This document shows, in pieces, positions 53,526 to 63,526 of a stretch of 64,000 nucleotides of DNA (its first letter is position 1; each line of letters opens with the position of its first letter). Under the pieces are notes generated by a model. That model searched no databases. It was not told where the DNA came from and saw only the letters and a list, made by a program, of their open reading frames with translations. Source of the stretch: Ruegeria sp. THAF57 (GTDB lineage Bacteria; Pseudomonadota; Alphaproteobacteria; Rhodobacterales; Rhodobacteraceae); contig NZ_CAIWNQ010000001.1 of NCBI RefSeq assembly GCF_903914075.1, forward strand, positions 496,001 to 560,000, written 5' to 3'. A program made the translations under genes and the position numbers.

Positions 53526-53543
53526 TTATTGACTCGTCAATCA
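53526..53543. promoter_or_regulatory. BetI operator upstream of betI
   Basis: TTATTGAC, centre TC, GTCAATCA; a palindrome with one mismatched pair. Reverse complement of the site at 20013-20030 with 17 of 18 identities. Read on the minus strand it overlaps TTGACG, which with TAGCGT 17 bases on makes a promoter for betI. Confidence 0.78.
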
Positions 53544-53569
53544 ATAACGATTTTTCGGCCGCTACACGC

Positions 53570-54478
53570 TTAAAGTTTGGGCGCGATACTGGGCGTGGTC
53601 AAGCTGCTGCGGTTCAGAACAGCTTCGCGCCATGCAATGAAACTTACGGCTGCAAGAATCAAAGTTCCCCCGGCAACGACCCAGATGTCGACACTCTCGT
53701 GGAACACCAATGCGCCAAGCAATGTGGCCCAGATCAGTTGCAAGAACGTCACTGGTTGAGTGACGGCCACAGGTGCTGCCTGAAGCGCAAGCGTCATGAA
53801 ATAATGACCAAGTGTCGCAAAACTGGCGACCAGAAAGAGAACGCCCAGATCATACAGACTGGGCGGGGTCCAGACCGCAGCGGCAAAGGGGATCAGCGCA
53901 AGCGTGACCCAAATCGACATATGCGCGACAACGACCGAGGGCGGTAGGTCCCGCACCAGCGTTTTGGCCAACAGGTATGACGCCCCCAGCATCAGGGATG
54001 TCCCCAACATCGCCAGATGACCGGCCGAGATTTCACGAAAACCCGGGCGCAGAATGATGGCAACCCCGATCATGGCAACAAGGATCGCTGCAATCCGGCG
54101 AAAGGCCAGCTTCTCGCCCAGAAACAGCGCCGCACCCAGAGTCACATAGACCGGCGTCATGTAATTCATGGCCGTGACCTCGGCCAACGGGATTTGCGTC
54201 ATGGAAAAAAACCACAGCATGACCGCGACGGCATGGACCAGACCACGCACACCGAACATCGCAACATGCTTGCGTGTCAGATGCGTGGTAACGATCAGGC
54301 GTAGCGCAGGCAGCAAAAAGACCAACCCAAAGGCAAACCGCAAAAAGGCCGCTTGAATAGGGTTCATGGAAGTCCCCAGCGATTTGACCAGCGCTGTCAT
54401 AACGACAAACGCCAAACCGGCGGAAAACATCCAGAACATGCCCGCGACGGGGCGATACAAAGCGGCTTGAGTTGTCAT
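53570..54478 (-). CDS. DMT superfamily transporter (EamA)
   Basis: A 302-residue ten-helix permease with two EamA halves. The conserved end-of-half patterns are visible as FFSMTQIPLAEVTAMNYMTPVYVTLGAALFLGEKL (about 90-124) and TLALQAAPVAVTQPVTFLQLIWATLLGALVFHE (about 225-257). Substrate unknown; amino acids or metabolites are usual. The start has a weak ribosome-binding site. It is on the same strand as, and downstream of, the LysE-type exporter by 40 bases. Confidence 0.88.
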   Translation of the reverse strand: MTTQAALYRPVAGMFWMFSAGLAFVVMTALVKSLGTSMNPIQAAFLRFAFGLVFLLPALRLIVTTHLTRKHVAMFGVRGLVHAVAVMLWFFSMTQIPLAEVTAMNYMTPVYVTLGAALFLGEKLAFRRIAAILVAMIGVAIILRPGFREISAGHLAMLGTSLMLGASYLLAKTLVRDLPPSVVVAHMSIWVTLALIPFAAAVWTPPSLYDLGVLFLVASFATLGHYFMTLALQAAPVAVTQPVTFLQLIWATLLGALVFHESVDIWVVAGGTLILAAVSFIAWREAVLNRSSLTTPSIAPKL

Positions 54479-54518
54479 GTTAACGATTCAATACCGAATT
54501 GCCGTTGGGAACAACCCT

Positions 54519-55118
54519 TCACATCGCAACAAGCTTTGCCGCAAGCGTCAGCATCACGACCCCGATTACCACGTCCAGCACTTGCCACGCTCTGGGTCGG
54601 GCAAAGACAGGGGACAAAAGGCCCGCCCCGTATCCGAGGGAAAAGAAGAAAACGAAACTGGCAGACATGGCCCCCAACGCAAAAGCCAATTGATCTTCGT
54701 ACTGGGCGGAAATCGAGCCGATCAACACAACCGTATCCAGATAGACATGGGGGTTGAGCCACGTAAACGCGAGCACTGTCAGCAAAACAGATTTCAGGCT
54801 GGCTGTCTGCCCCTGCCCGACCTCCATAACGGCCCCGCCACGCCAGGCCGAACTGAGGCTGCGTAACCCGTACCACGTCAGGAATATCGCACCGCCATAG
54901 CGCATGGCCGTTTCAAACCAGGGAAAAATCTGCGCCAGTGTGCCGAAACCCGCGACGCCCGCCGCGATCAGAATTGCGTCTGAAACAGCACATGTCAGAC
55001 ACAAGGGAAACACATGTTCGCGCCGCAGCCCCTGACGCAGCACGAATGCGTTCTGCGCACCAATGGCAAGGATCAGACTAAAGCCAAGCACAAAGCCTGC
55101 AATCAGAGATGTGGACAT
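54519..55118 (-). CDS. LysE/ArgO family amino-acid exporter
   Basis: A 199-residue, six-helix exporter of basic amino acids. The N-terminal ILAIGAQNAFVLRQGLRREHV is the family signature; later LTVLAFTWLNPHVYLDTVVLIG and GYGAGLLSPVF fit. It is divergent from an ArgP-like LysR gene with an 84-base intergenic region, the standard LysE-LysG or ArgO-ArgP pair, so induction by arginine or lysine is likely. ATG 55118 follows GGAGG. Confidence 0.92.
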   Translation of the reverse strand: MSTSLIAGFVLGFSLILAIGAQNAFVLRQGLRREHVFPLCLTCAVSDAILIAAGVAGFGTLAQIFPWFETAMRYGGAIFLTWYGLRSLSSAWRGGAVMEVGQGQTASLKSVLLTVLAFTWLNPHVYLDTVVLIGSISAQYEDQLAFALGAMSASFVFFFSLGYGAGLLSPVFARPRAWQVLDVVIGVVMLTLAAKLVAM

Positions 55119-55202
55119 GTAACCTCCTGTGTTTGGACGTTGACTATGCCCATCCTTGCGATCTATCAAATTAAAGATGTTGACGCTGATTAAGTCTTAC
55201 TA

Positions 55203-56090
55203 ATGATACTGGATCCCCATCACCTGTCTGCATTGTCGGCCATTTTGCGACACGGCAGCTTCGAGGCCGCGGCCGCTGATCTGTCTGTAACGCCGTCGGC
55301 GATTTCTCAGCGGATCAAGGCCTTGGAAGATCGTGTTGGGGCGGCTTTGATACATCGCGGCACGCCTTGTACGGCCACCCCAATGGGCCTGCGGATCGCG
55401 CAACACGCCGAGGATATCGGATTGCTCGAGGCGAAACTGGCACGAGAGCTTACCCTCGATCGCAAATCAGGTCCGGCGCGGGTGCGTATCGCAGTCCCGG
55501 CAGATTGTATGGCAACCTGGTTTATTGATGCGATGGCCCGGGTCGACGACCTGCTGTTCGATCTGGTCATTGACGATCAGGACTACTCGGCCGAGTGGTT
55601 GCGGCGTGGCGAAGTTAGTGCAGCGGTAACCGTCGGCGGGCAAACAGTTGCCGGATGTGATGCGATTGCCTTGGGCGCGCTGAGGTATCTTCCCACGGCC
55701 AGTCCGGAATACCTGCGGACGTGGTTCCCAAACGGTGTCAATGAAGCCAGTTTAACCCGCGCGCCCTGTCTGACCTTCAATCGAAAGGACAGTTTGCAAA
55801 AGGAATGGATCGCCCTGCAAACGGGCCGCCGTCTTTCTCCGCCTTCGCATTTCCTACCCTCTTCACAGGGGTTCGTGGATGCGGCCATTGCAGGATTGGG
55901 ATGGGGGATGAACCCGGTGGGTCTGGTGGACACAGCCTTGTCGGACGGACGGCTGGGATTGCTGGTTGAAGATGCGCCGCTGGATATCCCGATGACGTGG
56001 CAGGTCGGGCGTATTCTAGCCCCAGCGCTCAGGCCGTTAACCGCCGCTGTCCTGAAATGCGCCCAGCGCGCCCTTCGGCCTGACGTATAA
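55203..56090 (+). CDS. argP: LysR family regulator ArgP-like
   Basis: A 295-residue LysR regulator of the ArgP/LysG group. Winged helix-turn-helix about 3-60 with HHLSALSAILRHGSFEAAAADLSVTPSAISQRIKALED; the effector domain starts near 90. ArgP-type length and the divergent LysE gene support a role in basic amino-acid export control. GACGCT and AAGTCTTAC precede the ATG with no strong ribosome-binding site. Confidence 0.9.
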   Translation: MILDPHHLSALSAILRHGSFEAAAADLSVTPSAISQRIKALEDRVGAALIHRGTPCTATPMGLRIAQHAEDIGLLEAKLARELTLDRKSGPARVRIAVPADCMATWFIDAMARVDDLLFDLVIDDQDYSAEWLRRGEVSAAVTVGGQTVAGCDAIALGALRYLPTASPEYLRTWFPNGVNEASLTRAPCLTFNRKDSLQKEWIALQTGRRLSPPSHFLPSSQGFVDAAIAGLGWGMNPVGLVDTALSDGRLGLLVEDAPLDIPMTWQVGRILAPALRPLTAAVLKCAQRALRPDV

Positions 56091-56098
56091 ATCGCTGA

Positions 56099-57373
56099 TC
56101 AAGACTGAACCGGAACTTTGGAACGCGGAACAACCACGCGATAACATGCGATGGCTGCAAAAAGGCTTACAATAACGATGAACAGGATCGCCCAGGCCAC
56201 TTCGTGCATATGAGCGACTGCAGCGAGGGCTGCCGAAAGAATAACCCCGGAAATTCTACAGATGCTCTTGATTGCTGCCGCCCCTTTCACCCGCTGATCT
56301 TTGGGCGCAACGTCCAGAAAGTACAGCTTTCGCGCGCTGCTGATGCCCGTAACGGCGACCGTCACAATAAACAACGCAACCGCGTGCAGGTGAACGTCGT
56401 GATCGAAATCCAAGTAGTGAACGGACAAAAGGGCTGCTCCGGTCACAGCGACCATCAGGTTTCCCGTGACCATGACCGCGCGATGCGATTTCATATTTAC
56501 CAATTGCCACAACGGGGCCGACACCAGGTAGCCTGACGCCGATGAGATTATCATCGCGGTCAGACCCTTGGCCGAGCTGTGGTGTGCCTCGGCTGCGATC
56601 AGGGCGAAGAACGGCACGGACAGGGACACCACGACAAGCGGCAGACGCATGATCATATAACGCCGGAACCACGCCTCGTTAAACATGGCTGCGATGTCCG
56701 TGAAATTCTCGGTGAACTTCCGTTTTCTCACGGAAGAGCCTTGGTCGCCCATATCTGGCCGCGAGTTACCTTCGGACATTGCCAAAATGGACAAACCGGA
56801 CAACACAAAGAACGTCACAGACACCGCAATAATTGCGGAATGGCGCGAAAATGGTGGGTTTTCCTTTGTAATTTCGTGAACCAAAAGCGCCAGCCCGATG
56901 GCACCCAACCCACCAACGCCAAGCTGCAGATAATGCATGATCATCCGCGACCTTGATTGAACGTGATCGCCCAGAAGATCCGTGTACATCAGCGATTGGA
57001 TCTCTTCGATCAGACCGATCAGAAAGAACGCGGACACAAAGGCAATCGCGATAAGGGGAACCTTTCCGGTCGCGGCAATAACAAGTGCCACAACAAGGCA
57101 TGCGCCTATTGCGATTTCCGTCATTGCGATACCGCGCTTCTTGCGCTCGCGGGCTGAAATTGGCTGGGCAAGGAACACGTCGGAAATCATGCTGCCGACC
57201 ATGCGCACCGATACCAGCGCACCCGCGACGAACATCGGCAATTCCAGCGAGACGGCAAGAAAAGGCAAAACGATGGACGGGCTGCCAAGTGTCCAAGCGA
57301 CCTGAGACAGAATGCTCTGCCCGGTCAGAACGGGGATGTTCCGTTTTGAAGTATTAGCAGGGCTGTTCGTCAT
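56099..57373 (-). CDS. MFS-like transporter
   Basis: A 424-residue protein with about twelve helices: TGQSILSQVAWTLGSPSIVLPFLAV starts the first half, ISARERKKRGIAMTEIAIG is a basic loop in the motif A position, and a long soluble linker (about 200-235) precedes the second half. It fits major facilitator topology but lacks a clear motif A, so the substrate is open. It converges with argP (8 bases between stops). Confidence 0.8.
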   Translation of the reverse strand: MTNSPANTSKRNIPVLTGQSILSQVAWTLGSPSIVLPFLAVSLELPMFVAGALVSVRMVGSMISDVFLAQPISARERKKRGIAMTEIAIGACLVVALVIAATGKVPLIAIAFVSAFFLIGLIEEIQSLMYTDLLGDHVQSRSRMIMHYLQLGVGGLGAIGLALLVHEITKENPPFSRHSAIIAVSVTFFVLSGLSILAMSEGNSRPDMGDQGSSVRKRKFTENFTDIAAMFNEAWFRRYMIMRLPLVVVSLSVPFFALIAAEAHHSSAKGLTAMIISSASGYLVSAPLWQLVNMKSHRAVMVTGNLMVAVTGAALLSVHYLDFDHDVHLHAVALFIVTVAVTGISSARKLYFLDVAPKDQRVKGAAAIKSICRISGVILSAALAAVAHMHEVAWAILFIVIVSLFAAIACYRVVVPRSKVPVQS

Positions 57374-57488
57374 TCACTCGATCATGTGGCGCCCCTTTTT
57401 CGGCCTGAATTAAACCTAGGGGTCGGTTGCGTTTCATGGCAGCTTACCGAGTTTAACAGCACCGGCCAAGCATCCAGAAAACACAAAC

Positions 57489-57513
57489 AAAAAACCCGAC
57501 CAATGGCCGGGTT
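57489..57513 (-). terminator. Terminator of the YebC gene
   Basis: Minus strand: AACCCGGCC pairs with GTCGGGTT (57513-57505 with 57501-57493, one G:T), then six T (57494-57489). Confidence 0.9.
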
Positions 57514-57537
57514 CTTGCAGAGTAATTCAGGTTCGGA

Positions 57538-58278
57538 TCAAAGTTGAGCCATAACCTCGTCCGATGCCTCGAAATTGGTTGTGACGCGCTGGACGTCATC
57601 ATCGTCTTCCAACGCATCGACCAGCTTCATCAGCTTCTGCATATCGTCCAAACCCAACTCGGTGGTCGTAGTCGGTCTCCAAACCAGCTTGGTCGACTCG
57701 GTCTCGCCCAGTGCCGCTTCCAATGCGCTCGACACGTCATTCAGATCGGTATCGGCGCACCAGATGATGTGCCCCTCTTCCGAGCTTTCGACGTCTTCGG
57801 CACCTGCCTCGATCGCCGCTTCAAACACGGTATCAGCGTCGCCCACGGTTGCGGGGTAAACAACTTCGCCCTTGCGTTCGAACATGAACCCGACCGAGCC
57901 GGTCTCGCCAAGGTTTCCGCCGTTTTTCGAAAAGGTCGAGCGCACGGTCGACGCGGTCCGGTTACGATTGTCGGTCATTGTTTCGACAATTACAGCCACA
58001 CCGTTCGGGCCATAGCCCTCGTAGCGGATTTCTTCGTAATCGTCGCCTTCACCTGCGACCGATTTCTTGATTGCGCGGTCGATCACGTCCTTGGGGACCG
58101 AGTTCGACTTGGCTTCTTTCACCGCCAGACGCAGGCGCGGGTTCTTGTCGGGATCGGGGTCGCCCATCTTGGCGGCAACGGTGATCTCTTTCGACAGCTT
58201 GGAAAACAGTTTGGACCGCGCGGCGTCCTGACGTCCCTTGCGGTGCTGGATATTGGCCCATTTGGAGTGGCCTGCCAT
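57538..58278 (-). CDS. YebC/PmpR family protein
   Basis: A 246-residue protein of the YebC family, described as transcriptional regulators in some bacteria and, more recently, as translation factors helping polyproline synthesis. The N-terminus [31 protein letters not shown] is nearly invariant in the family; [22 protein letters not shown] sequence is seen at about 82-98 and FERKGEV near 129. GAGGACGCACC precedes the ATG. It has its own terminator and is divergent from the SLC13 gene. Confidence 0.95.
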   Translation of the reverse strand: MAGHSKWANIQHRKGRQDAARSKLFSKLSKEITVAAKMGDPDPDKNPRLRLAVKEAKSNSVPKDVIDRAIKKSVAGEGDDYEEIRYEGYGPNGVAVIVETMTDNRNRTASTVRSTFSKNGGNLGETGSVGFMFERKGEVVYPATVGDADTVFEAAIEAGAEDVESSEEGHIIWCADTDLNDVSSALEAALGETESTKLVWRPTTTTELGLDDMQKLMKLVDALEDDDDVQRVTTNFEASDEVMAQL

Positions 58279-58388
58279 GGTGCGTCCTCGTGATAGTGAT
58301 TGCGTATTCGGCGCTCATATAGACGTTTGCGGGCCTCGGGATCAAGAGAGCGGCTTGTCCGGTGGCCACTTGCGGGTATGGTGTCGGC

Positions 58389-60161
58389 ATGACGACGGAT
58401 CAGATTATTCTTTTTACCCTTTTTGCAACTGTATTTGGAATGCTGCTGTGGGGGCGTTACCGGTATGATCTTGTGGCGTTTTCCGCCCTGTTGATCGGGG
58501 TCGTGCTTGGGGTCGTGCCAGTAGATGATGCCTTTGCCGGGTTCGGTCATCCCGCCACGATTATCGTGGCGCTGGTTCTTGTTGTTTCCGCCGGGCTTGT
58601 GCGGTCGGGTGCCGTGTTCATGATCACACGCACGTTGGTCGATGCGTCGCGCGGCCTTGGTGCGCACATCGCCTTGATGGGCGGAATCGGGGCTGTCCTG
58701 TCTGCATTCATGAATAACGTGGCAGCGCTGGCCCTTCTGATGCCGGTCGACATTCAGACGGCGCGCAAGGCAGGGCGATCTGTCGGGCTAACGCTGATGC
58801 CGCTCAGCTTTGCGACCATTCTGGGCGGTATGGCCACGCTGATCGGCACGCCGCCCAACATCATCATTGCCTCGATCCGCGCGGAAACACTGGGCGAGCC
58901 ATTCCATATGTTCGATTTTGCCCCGGTTGGCGGTCTGGCGGCCCTTGCGGGCCTGGCTTTTGTCTCGTTGGTTGGCTGGCGGCTGATCCCCAGTCGCGGA
59001 CCGCAAGAAGAAAGCTCCGAGGCGCTGGCCGAGTATATTGCCGAACTCACGATCCCGCCGGATTCGGCCCAAATCGGCAAACGGGTCAGCGAACTGTACG
59101 AGGTCGCCGAAAAATCGGACGTCGCCATAATCGGCTTAATCCGGGATGGCAAACGGCGGTACGGCCGTTCGGCACATGCTACCCTGCACGAGGGCGACGC
59201 GCTTGTGCTGGAAGCCCGCCCCGAGGCGCTGGACGAATTCCGCGCGGCACTGAACCTGAATTTCTCGGACACGCGCCGACAGGAATTGCTAACGGCCGAA
59301 GGTGACGGGCTGGAAGTGATCGAAGTCGTCGCCACCGAGAGCGCGCGCATCACCGGGCGTACCGCGCAAGGGTTGGGTTTGGCGTGGCGTCAAAGCACGG
59401 TTCTCATGGGTATCTCGCGTCAGGGACGCCGGATCACCCAGCAGGTTCGGAAAACCGAAGTCGAAGCCGGTGATATCCTTTTGTTGCTCTGCCCACGCGA
59501 CCGGAGCGCGGATGTCACCGAATGGCTCGGATGCTTGCCTTTGGCTGAACGCGGGTTGAATGTCACCGCCAATGACAAGGCTTGGCTGGCGATTGGCTTG
59601 TTTGCTGCTGCCGTTATTGCGGCCAGCGTTGGGCTGATCTACCTGCCGATTGCGCTGGGGCTGGTGGTTGTTGCCTACGTGCTGACCAAAATCATGCCCA
59701 TTGCCGATCTCTACAACCATATAGAATGGCCTGTGGTCGTCCTGCTGGGGTCAATGATCCCCTTGGGCAGCGCGCTTGAGACCTCTGGCGGCACAGAACT
59801 GATTGCAAACGGGCTGATCCAGCTTACCAATGGAATGCCCGCTTGGGCTATCCTGACGGTGCTGATGGTCGTCACGATGACACTGTCCGATGTGCTGAAT
59901 AACACGGCAACGGCGATCGTCGCGGCCCCGGTCGGCATCCAGATGGCCCGCACTCTTGAGGTTTCACCCGACCCGTTCCTGATGACGGTCGCCGTCGCAG
60001 CCTCGGCTGCATTCCTCACGCCGATTGGGCATAAAAACAACACGCTGGTGCTGGGCCCCGGCGGTTATCGCTTTGGCGACTACTGGCGCATGGGGTTGCC
60101 GCTGGAAATTCTGATCGTCGCGGTTTCGATCCCCGCAATCCTTGTGTTCTGGCCGCTGTGA
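58389..60161 (+). CDS. SLC13 family permease with two RCK_C (TrkA-C) domains
   Basis: A 590-residue inner-membrane permease of the divalent anion:Na+ symporter group (sulfate, dicarboxylates). N-terminal helices (about 1-200) include NNVAALALLMPVDI and LIGTPPNIIIASI, the SLC13 re-entrant motif; two soluble TrkA-C domains (about 215-300 and 310-385) lie in the middle; C-terminal helices follow with NNTATAIVAAPVGIQMA. ATG 58389 is chosen over 58362. The substrate is unknown. It is followed at 16 bases by the amidotransferase gene. Confidence 0.92.
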   Translation: MTTDQIILFTLFATVFGMLLWGRYRYDLVAFSALLIGVVLGVVPVDDAFAGFGHPATIIVALVLVVSAGLVRSGAVFMITRTLVDASRGLGAHIALMGGIGAVLSAFMNNVAALALLMPVDIQTARKAGRSVGLTLMPLSFATILGGMATLIGTPPNIIIASIRAETLGEPFHMFDFAPVGGLAALAGLAFVSLVGWRLIPSRGPQEESSEALAEYIAELTIPPDSAQIGKRVSELYEVAEKSDVAIIGLIRDGKRRYGRSAHATLHEGDALVLEARPEALDEFRAALNLNFSDTRRQELLTAEGDGLEVIEVVATESARITGRTAQGLGLAWRQSTVLMGISRQGRRITQQVRKTEVEAGDILLLLCPRDRSADVTEWLGCLPLAERGLNVTANDKAWLAIGLFAAAVIAASVGLIYLPIALGLVVVAYVLTKIMPIADLYNHIEWPVVVLLGSMIPLGSALETSGGTELIANGLIQLTNGMPAWAILTVLMVVTMTLSDVLNNTATAIVAAPVGIQMARTLEVSPDPFLMTVAVAASAAFLTPIGHKNNTLVLGPGGYRFGDYWRMGLPLEILIVAVSIPAILVFWPL

Positions 60162-60177
60162 CGGGTAAAGGCTGCGT

Positions 60178-60912
60178 ATGAAACGATTTCTGATCCTGCA
60201 ATTGCGCCCTGAAACCGATGCATCTGACGCTGAGTATGCCTCGATCCTGGACAAGACCGGGCTGACACCCGACCAGACGCATCGTTTCCGGCTGGACCGC
60301 GAAGACCTGCCCGAAGGGTTGAACGTGACGGATTATGCGGGCGTGATCGTCGGCGGCGGCCCCGGTTGTGTCAGCGACGACCCGGCGACAAAATCTGCGG
60401 TCGATGCGCGGGTTGAGGCGGCGATCATGGGACTGATGCCGCAAATCACCGCGCAGGACCATCCCTTCATGGGGTGCTGTTACGGCTTGGGGATACTGGC
60501 GGCCCATCTGGGCGGAGAGGTCAGCAAGGATCGCTTCGGTGAACCCGTCGGCCCATCTACTTGCCGCCTGACGGAAGACGGAATGAAGGACCCGCTGACC
60601 TTGGGGCTAGAGCCACACTTTGACGCCTTTGTTGGCCACAAGGAAGCGGTTCAGGCCTTGCCCGAGGGTTGCGTGCATCTGTTGGCCTCTGACCCCTGCC
60701 CGTTTCAGATGATCCGTTGGGGCCAGAACGTATATGCCACTCAGTTCCATCCCGAAGCCGACGCGCGCGATTTTGAAGAACGGATCAACATCTACAAGCA
60801 TCACGGCTATTTCCCGCCCGAAGATGCCCAGCGCCTGATCGACATCTGCCATGCGGCGGACGTCACCCAGCCGCGCGAAATCCTGCGGCGGTTTGCACAA
60901 CGGTATGGATGA
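60178..60912 (+). CDS. Class I glutamine amidotransferase
   Basis: A 244-residue GATase1 domain protein of the GMP-synthase-like amidotransferase group. The nucleophile elbow is GCCYG with Cys101; FHPEAD supplies His and Glu. These free-standing enzymes often act on gamma-glutamyl compounds or supply ammonia to unknown partners. AAAGG precedes the ATG. The stop overlaps a possible upstream start of the next gene by four bases. Confidence 0.9.
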   Translation: MKRFLILQLRPETDASDAEYASILDKTGLTPDQTHRFRLDREDLPEGLNVTDYAGVIVGGGPGCVSDDPATKSAVDARVEAAIMGLMPQITAQDHPFMGCCYGLGILAAHLGGEVSKDRFGEPVGPSTCRLTEDGMKDPLTLGLEPHFDAFVGHKEAVQALPEGCVHLLASDPCPFQMIRWGQNVYATQFHPEADARDFEERINIYKHHGYFPPEDAQRLIDICHAADVTQPREILRRFAQRYG

Positions 60913-60983
60913 CCCTACGGCGCTGTTGCCTGATCGCGCGCCCCTCGCATAGGCTGCCGGAACGGCTTTGGGAGGAGTTGTTC

Positions 60984-61841
60984 TTGGATCTCATAATTAA
61001 TGTCGGCCTGCCCTTGTCGCTGGCCATCATCATGCTGTCATTAGGCATCGGGCTGGAAGTCGCCGATTTTCGCCGTGTTCTAAGCAGGGGCTACCCGTTC
61101 GCGATCGGCGCCATATCGCAGATAATCCTGCTGCCCGTTGCGGCCTTTGCGACGGTAAAACTGTTTGCCTTGCCTCCGGAAATCGCGGTCGGCTTCATGC
61201 TTCTCAGCTTTTGCCCCGGCGGGGTCACAAGCAATATCCTGTCCAAACTGGCCAAGGGCGACGTCGCGCTTTCCGTTAGTCTGACAGCGGTTATAAGCCT
61301 GTTGTCCATGCTGACCGTTCCCATTCTGGCCGCTTGGTCCATTGCTCATTTCATGGGAGAGGACGCGCCCGAAGTCTCGATCGCCGGGTTGGCCATCGCC
61401 CTGTTCCTGATCACCACACTGCCCGTCGCCATCGGCGTCAGCATCCGACATTTCGCAACCGGGTTCGCAAACCGGGTCGATGCGACGTTATCCAAGCTTG
61501 CCACGGTCTTGTTTGTCCTGATCGTCATTGCCGCGCTTGCAGGTAACTGGCAGTTGTTCGTGGACAATCTCAGCATTATGGGCGCAGGCTTGATCACACT
61601 GAATATCGCCTTGCTGTTGATTGGCCTTGGTTTAGCGCGCGCTGCAAATCTGTCGTGGGATGAGAGTAAGACGGTCTCAATCGAAACCGGCATTCAGAAC
61701 TCGACCTTGGGAATAACACTGGCCGCATTGATTACAGGCACGGAAAGCGGGTTCAGCCCGCTTGCACTTCCATCCGCCGTTTACGGGATCACGATGTACG
61801 CGGTCGCCCTTCCCCTGATCCTTTGGTTCCGCCGCCGCTGA
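60984..61841 (+). CDS. BASS family (bile acid:sodium symporter-like) permease
   Basis: A 285-residue, about ten-helix permease. I start at TTG 60984, which has GGAGGA upstream and gives MDLIINVGLPLSLAIIMLSLGIGLEV, the usual beginning; ATG 60909 adds 25 residues that overlap the previous gene and lack family likeness. Conserved patterns: FMLLSFCPGGVTSNILSKLAKGDVALSVSLTA and ETGIQNSTLGITLA, which hold the sodium sites. Bacterial members carry keto acids, pantoate or sterol-like acids; the substrate here is unknown. Confidence 0.9.
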   Translation: MDLIINVGLPLSLAIIMLSLGIGLEVADFRRVLSRGYPFAIGAISQIILLPVAAFATVKLFALPPEIAVGFMLLSFCPGGVTSNILSKLAKGDVALSVSLTAVISLLSMLTVPILAAWSIAHFMGEDAPEVSIAGLAIALFLITTLPVAIGVSIRHFATGFANRVDATLSKLATVLFVLIVIAALAGNWQLFVDNLSIMGAGLITLNIALLLIGLGLARAANLSWDESKTVSIETGIQNSTLGITLAALITGTESGFSPLALPSAVYGITMYAVALPLILWFRRR

Positions 61842-61852
61842 GAGGAGTTTTC

Positions 61853-63514
61853 ATGTCCAACAATACTGCTGACGCCATTGTCGTCGGGGCTGGTCTGGCT
61901 GGTCTGGCCGCCGCAGCCGAACTAGGGGATCGCGGTAAGAAAGTGATCGTAGTGGATCAGGAGCCGCAGCACTTTCTTGGCGGACAAGCGTTCTGGAGCC
62001 TTGGCGGACTGTTCATGGTCGACACACCAGAACAGCGGCGGATGGGAATCCGCGACAGTCATGAACTGGCCATGAGAGATTGGCTGGGCAGCGCCCAGTT
62101 CGACCGGGACGACGATGCATGGCCGCGCAAATGGGCCGAAGCCTATGTCGAGTTCGCAGCCGGGGAAATGCGTCCGTGGCTACATGATATGGGTCTGCGT
62201 TGGTTCCCGATCGTCGGCTGGGCAGAACGCGGCGGCTCCTATGCGGACGGTCACGGAAACTCGGTTCCTCGGTTCCACATCACATGGGGTACCGGTCCGG
62301 GCGTTTTGGAGCACTTCATCCGCCGCGTGAAGGAGCATGTCGCCACCGGACTGGTCGAGATCAAGTTCCGCTATCAGGTCAGCCACATCATCATGCAAAA
62401 TGGCTGCGCCAAAGGTGTCTCTGGCGAAGTACTGGCCGATGACCCCGCCCAGCATGGGGCCAAAACCAACCGCGACGAAGTCGGAGAATTCGAAATCTAC
62501 GCACCATCTGTCATCGTTAGTTCCGGCGGGATCGGTGGTAATTTCGAAATGGTCCGCAAAAACTGGCCCCGCGACCGGCTTGGGGAGCCCCCGAAAGATA
62601 TGGTTGCGGGCGTGCCCTTTCACGTTGATGGCCGAATGATCGCGATCAGTGAAAAGGCTGGTGGGCACGTGATCAATGGCGACCGGATGTGGCACTATAC
62701 CGAAGGGGTGCGAAACTGGAATCCGATCTGGCCGTCCCACGGAATTCGCATCCTGCCCGGCCCAAGTTCGATGTGGTTTGATGCGCGTGGAAACCGGATG
62801 AAACCACCTTGTCTGCCGGGGTTTGACACGCTGGGCACCCTTAAGGAAATCCTGAAAACCGGGTATGAATACAGTTGGTTCGTCCTGACCCAGAAGGTGA
62901 TCAAAAAGGAATTCGCTCTTTCGGGGTCCGAGCAGAACCCAGACATGACCGATGGTGGTTGGCGCGAAGTTCTGTTGCAGCGCATTTTGACCGGCTCAAA
63001 GGCAACAGCCCCGGTTGAAGCATTCAAAGAACACGGTGAGGATTTCATAGTCGCCAATACATTGACCGAGCTGGTGAGCGGCATGAATCAAATGGGCAGT
63101 GGCCTGATCGACGAAGCCCACCTGCGCGCCCAGATCGAAGCACGGGATTCACAGATCGACAATCCTTTCACCAAAGATGCCCAGATGGCGGCGATTCTGG
63201 CGGCGCGCAACTATCGCGGCGACCGCCTGATCCGAACCGCCAAACCGCACAAGTTTCTTGACCCGGCCAATGGGCCACTGATCGCAGTTAAGCTGCACGT
63301 TCTGACCCGCAAAACACTGGGCGGGCTGCAAACAAACCTCGACAGTCAGATGATCGGAGCTGACGGTCAGGTCGTTCCCGGCCTGTTTGCCGCCGGAGAG
63401 GTCGCCGGGTTCGGTGGTGGCGGCTACCACGGGTACAACGCGCTGGAGGGCACGTTCCTTGGAGGCTGCATTTTCTCTGGCCGCAATGCCGGGCGCTCTC
63501 GGGCCGTCGCTTGA
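61853..63514 (+). CDS. FAD-binding dehydrogenase (ketosteroid-dehydrogenase/fumarate-reductase-like)
   Basis: A 553-residue flavoprotein of the COG3573-type FAD dehydrogenases. AIVVGAGLAGLAAAAELGDRGKKVIVVDQE binds FAD at the N-terminus; GGQAFWSLGGLFMVDTPEQRRMGI and the C-terminal AAGEVAGFGGGGYHGYNALEGTFLGGCIFSGR are highly characteristic. The family's substrates are undefined; it is grouped with 3-ketosteroid delta-1-dehydrogenase-like proteins. GAGAGGAG precedes ATG 61853, 11 bases after the symporter gene, so the two are likely an operon. Confidence 0.9.
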   Translation: MSNNTADAIVVGAGLAGLAAAAELGDRGKKVIVVDQEPQHFLGGQAFWSLGGLFMVDTPEQRRMGIRDSHELAMRDWLGSAQFDRDDDAWPRKWAEAYVEFAAGEMRPWLHDMGLRWFPIVGWAERGGSYADGHGNSVPRFHITWGTGPGVLEHFIRRVKEHVATGLVEIKFRYQVSHIIMQNGCAKGVSGEVLADDPAQHGAKTNRDEVGEFEIYAPSVIVSSGGIGGNFEMVRKNWPRDRLGEPPKDMVAGVPFHVDGRMIAISEKAGGHVINGDRMWHYTEGVRNWNPIWPSHGIRILPGPSSMWFDARGNRMKPPCLPGFDTLGTLKEILKTGYEYSWFVLTQKVIKKEFALSGSEQNPDMTDGGWREVLLQRILTGSKATAPVEAFKEHGEDFIVANTLTELVSGMNQMGSGLIDEAHLRAQIEARDSQIDNPFTKDAQMAAILAARNYRGDRLIRTAKPHKFLDPANGPLIAVKLHVLTRKTLGGLQTNLDSQMIGADGQVVPGLFAAGEVAGFGGGGYHGYNALEGTFLGGCIFSGRNAGRSRAVA

Positions 63515-63526
63515 CGGCCCCGGCTA

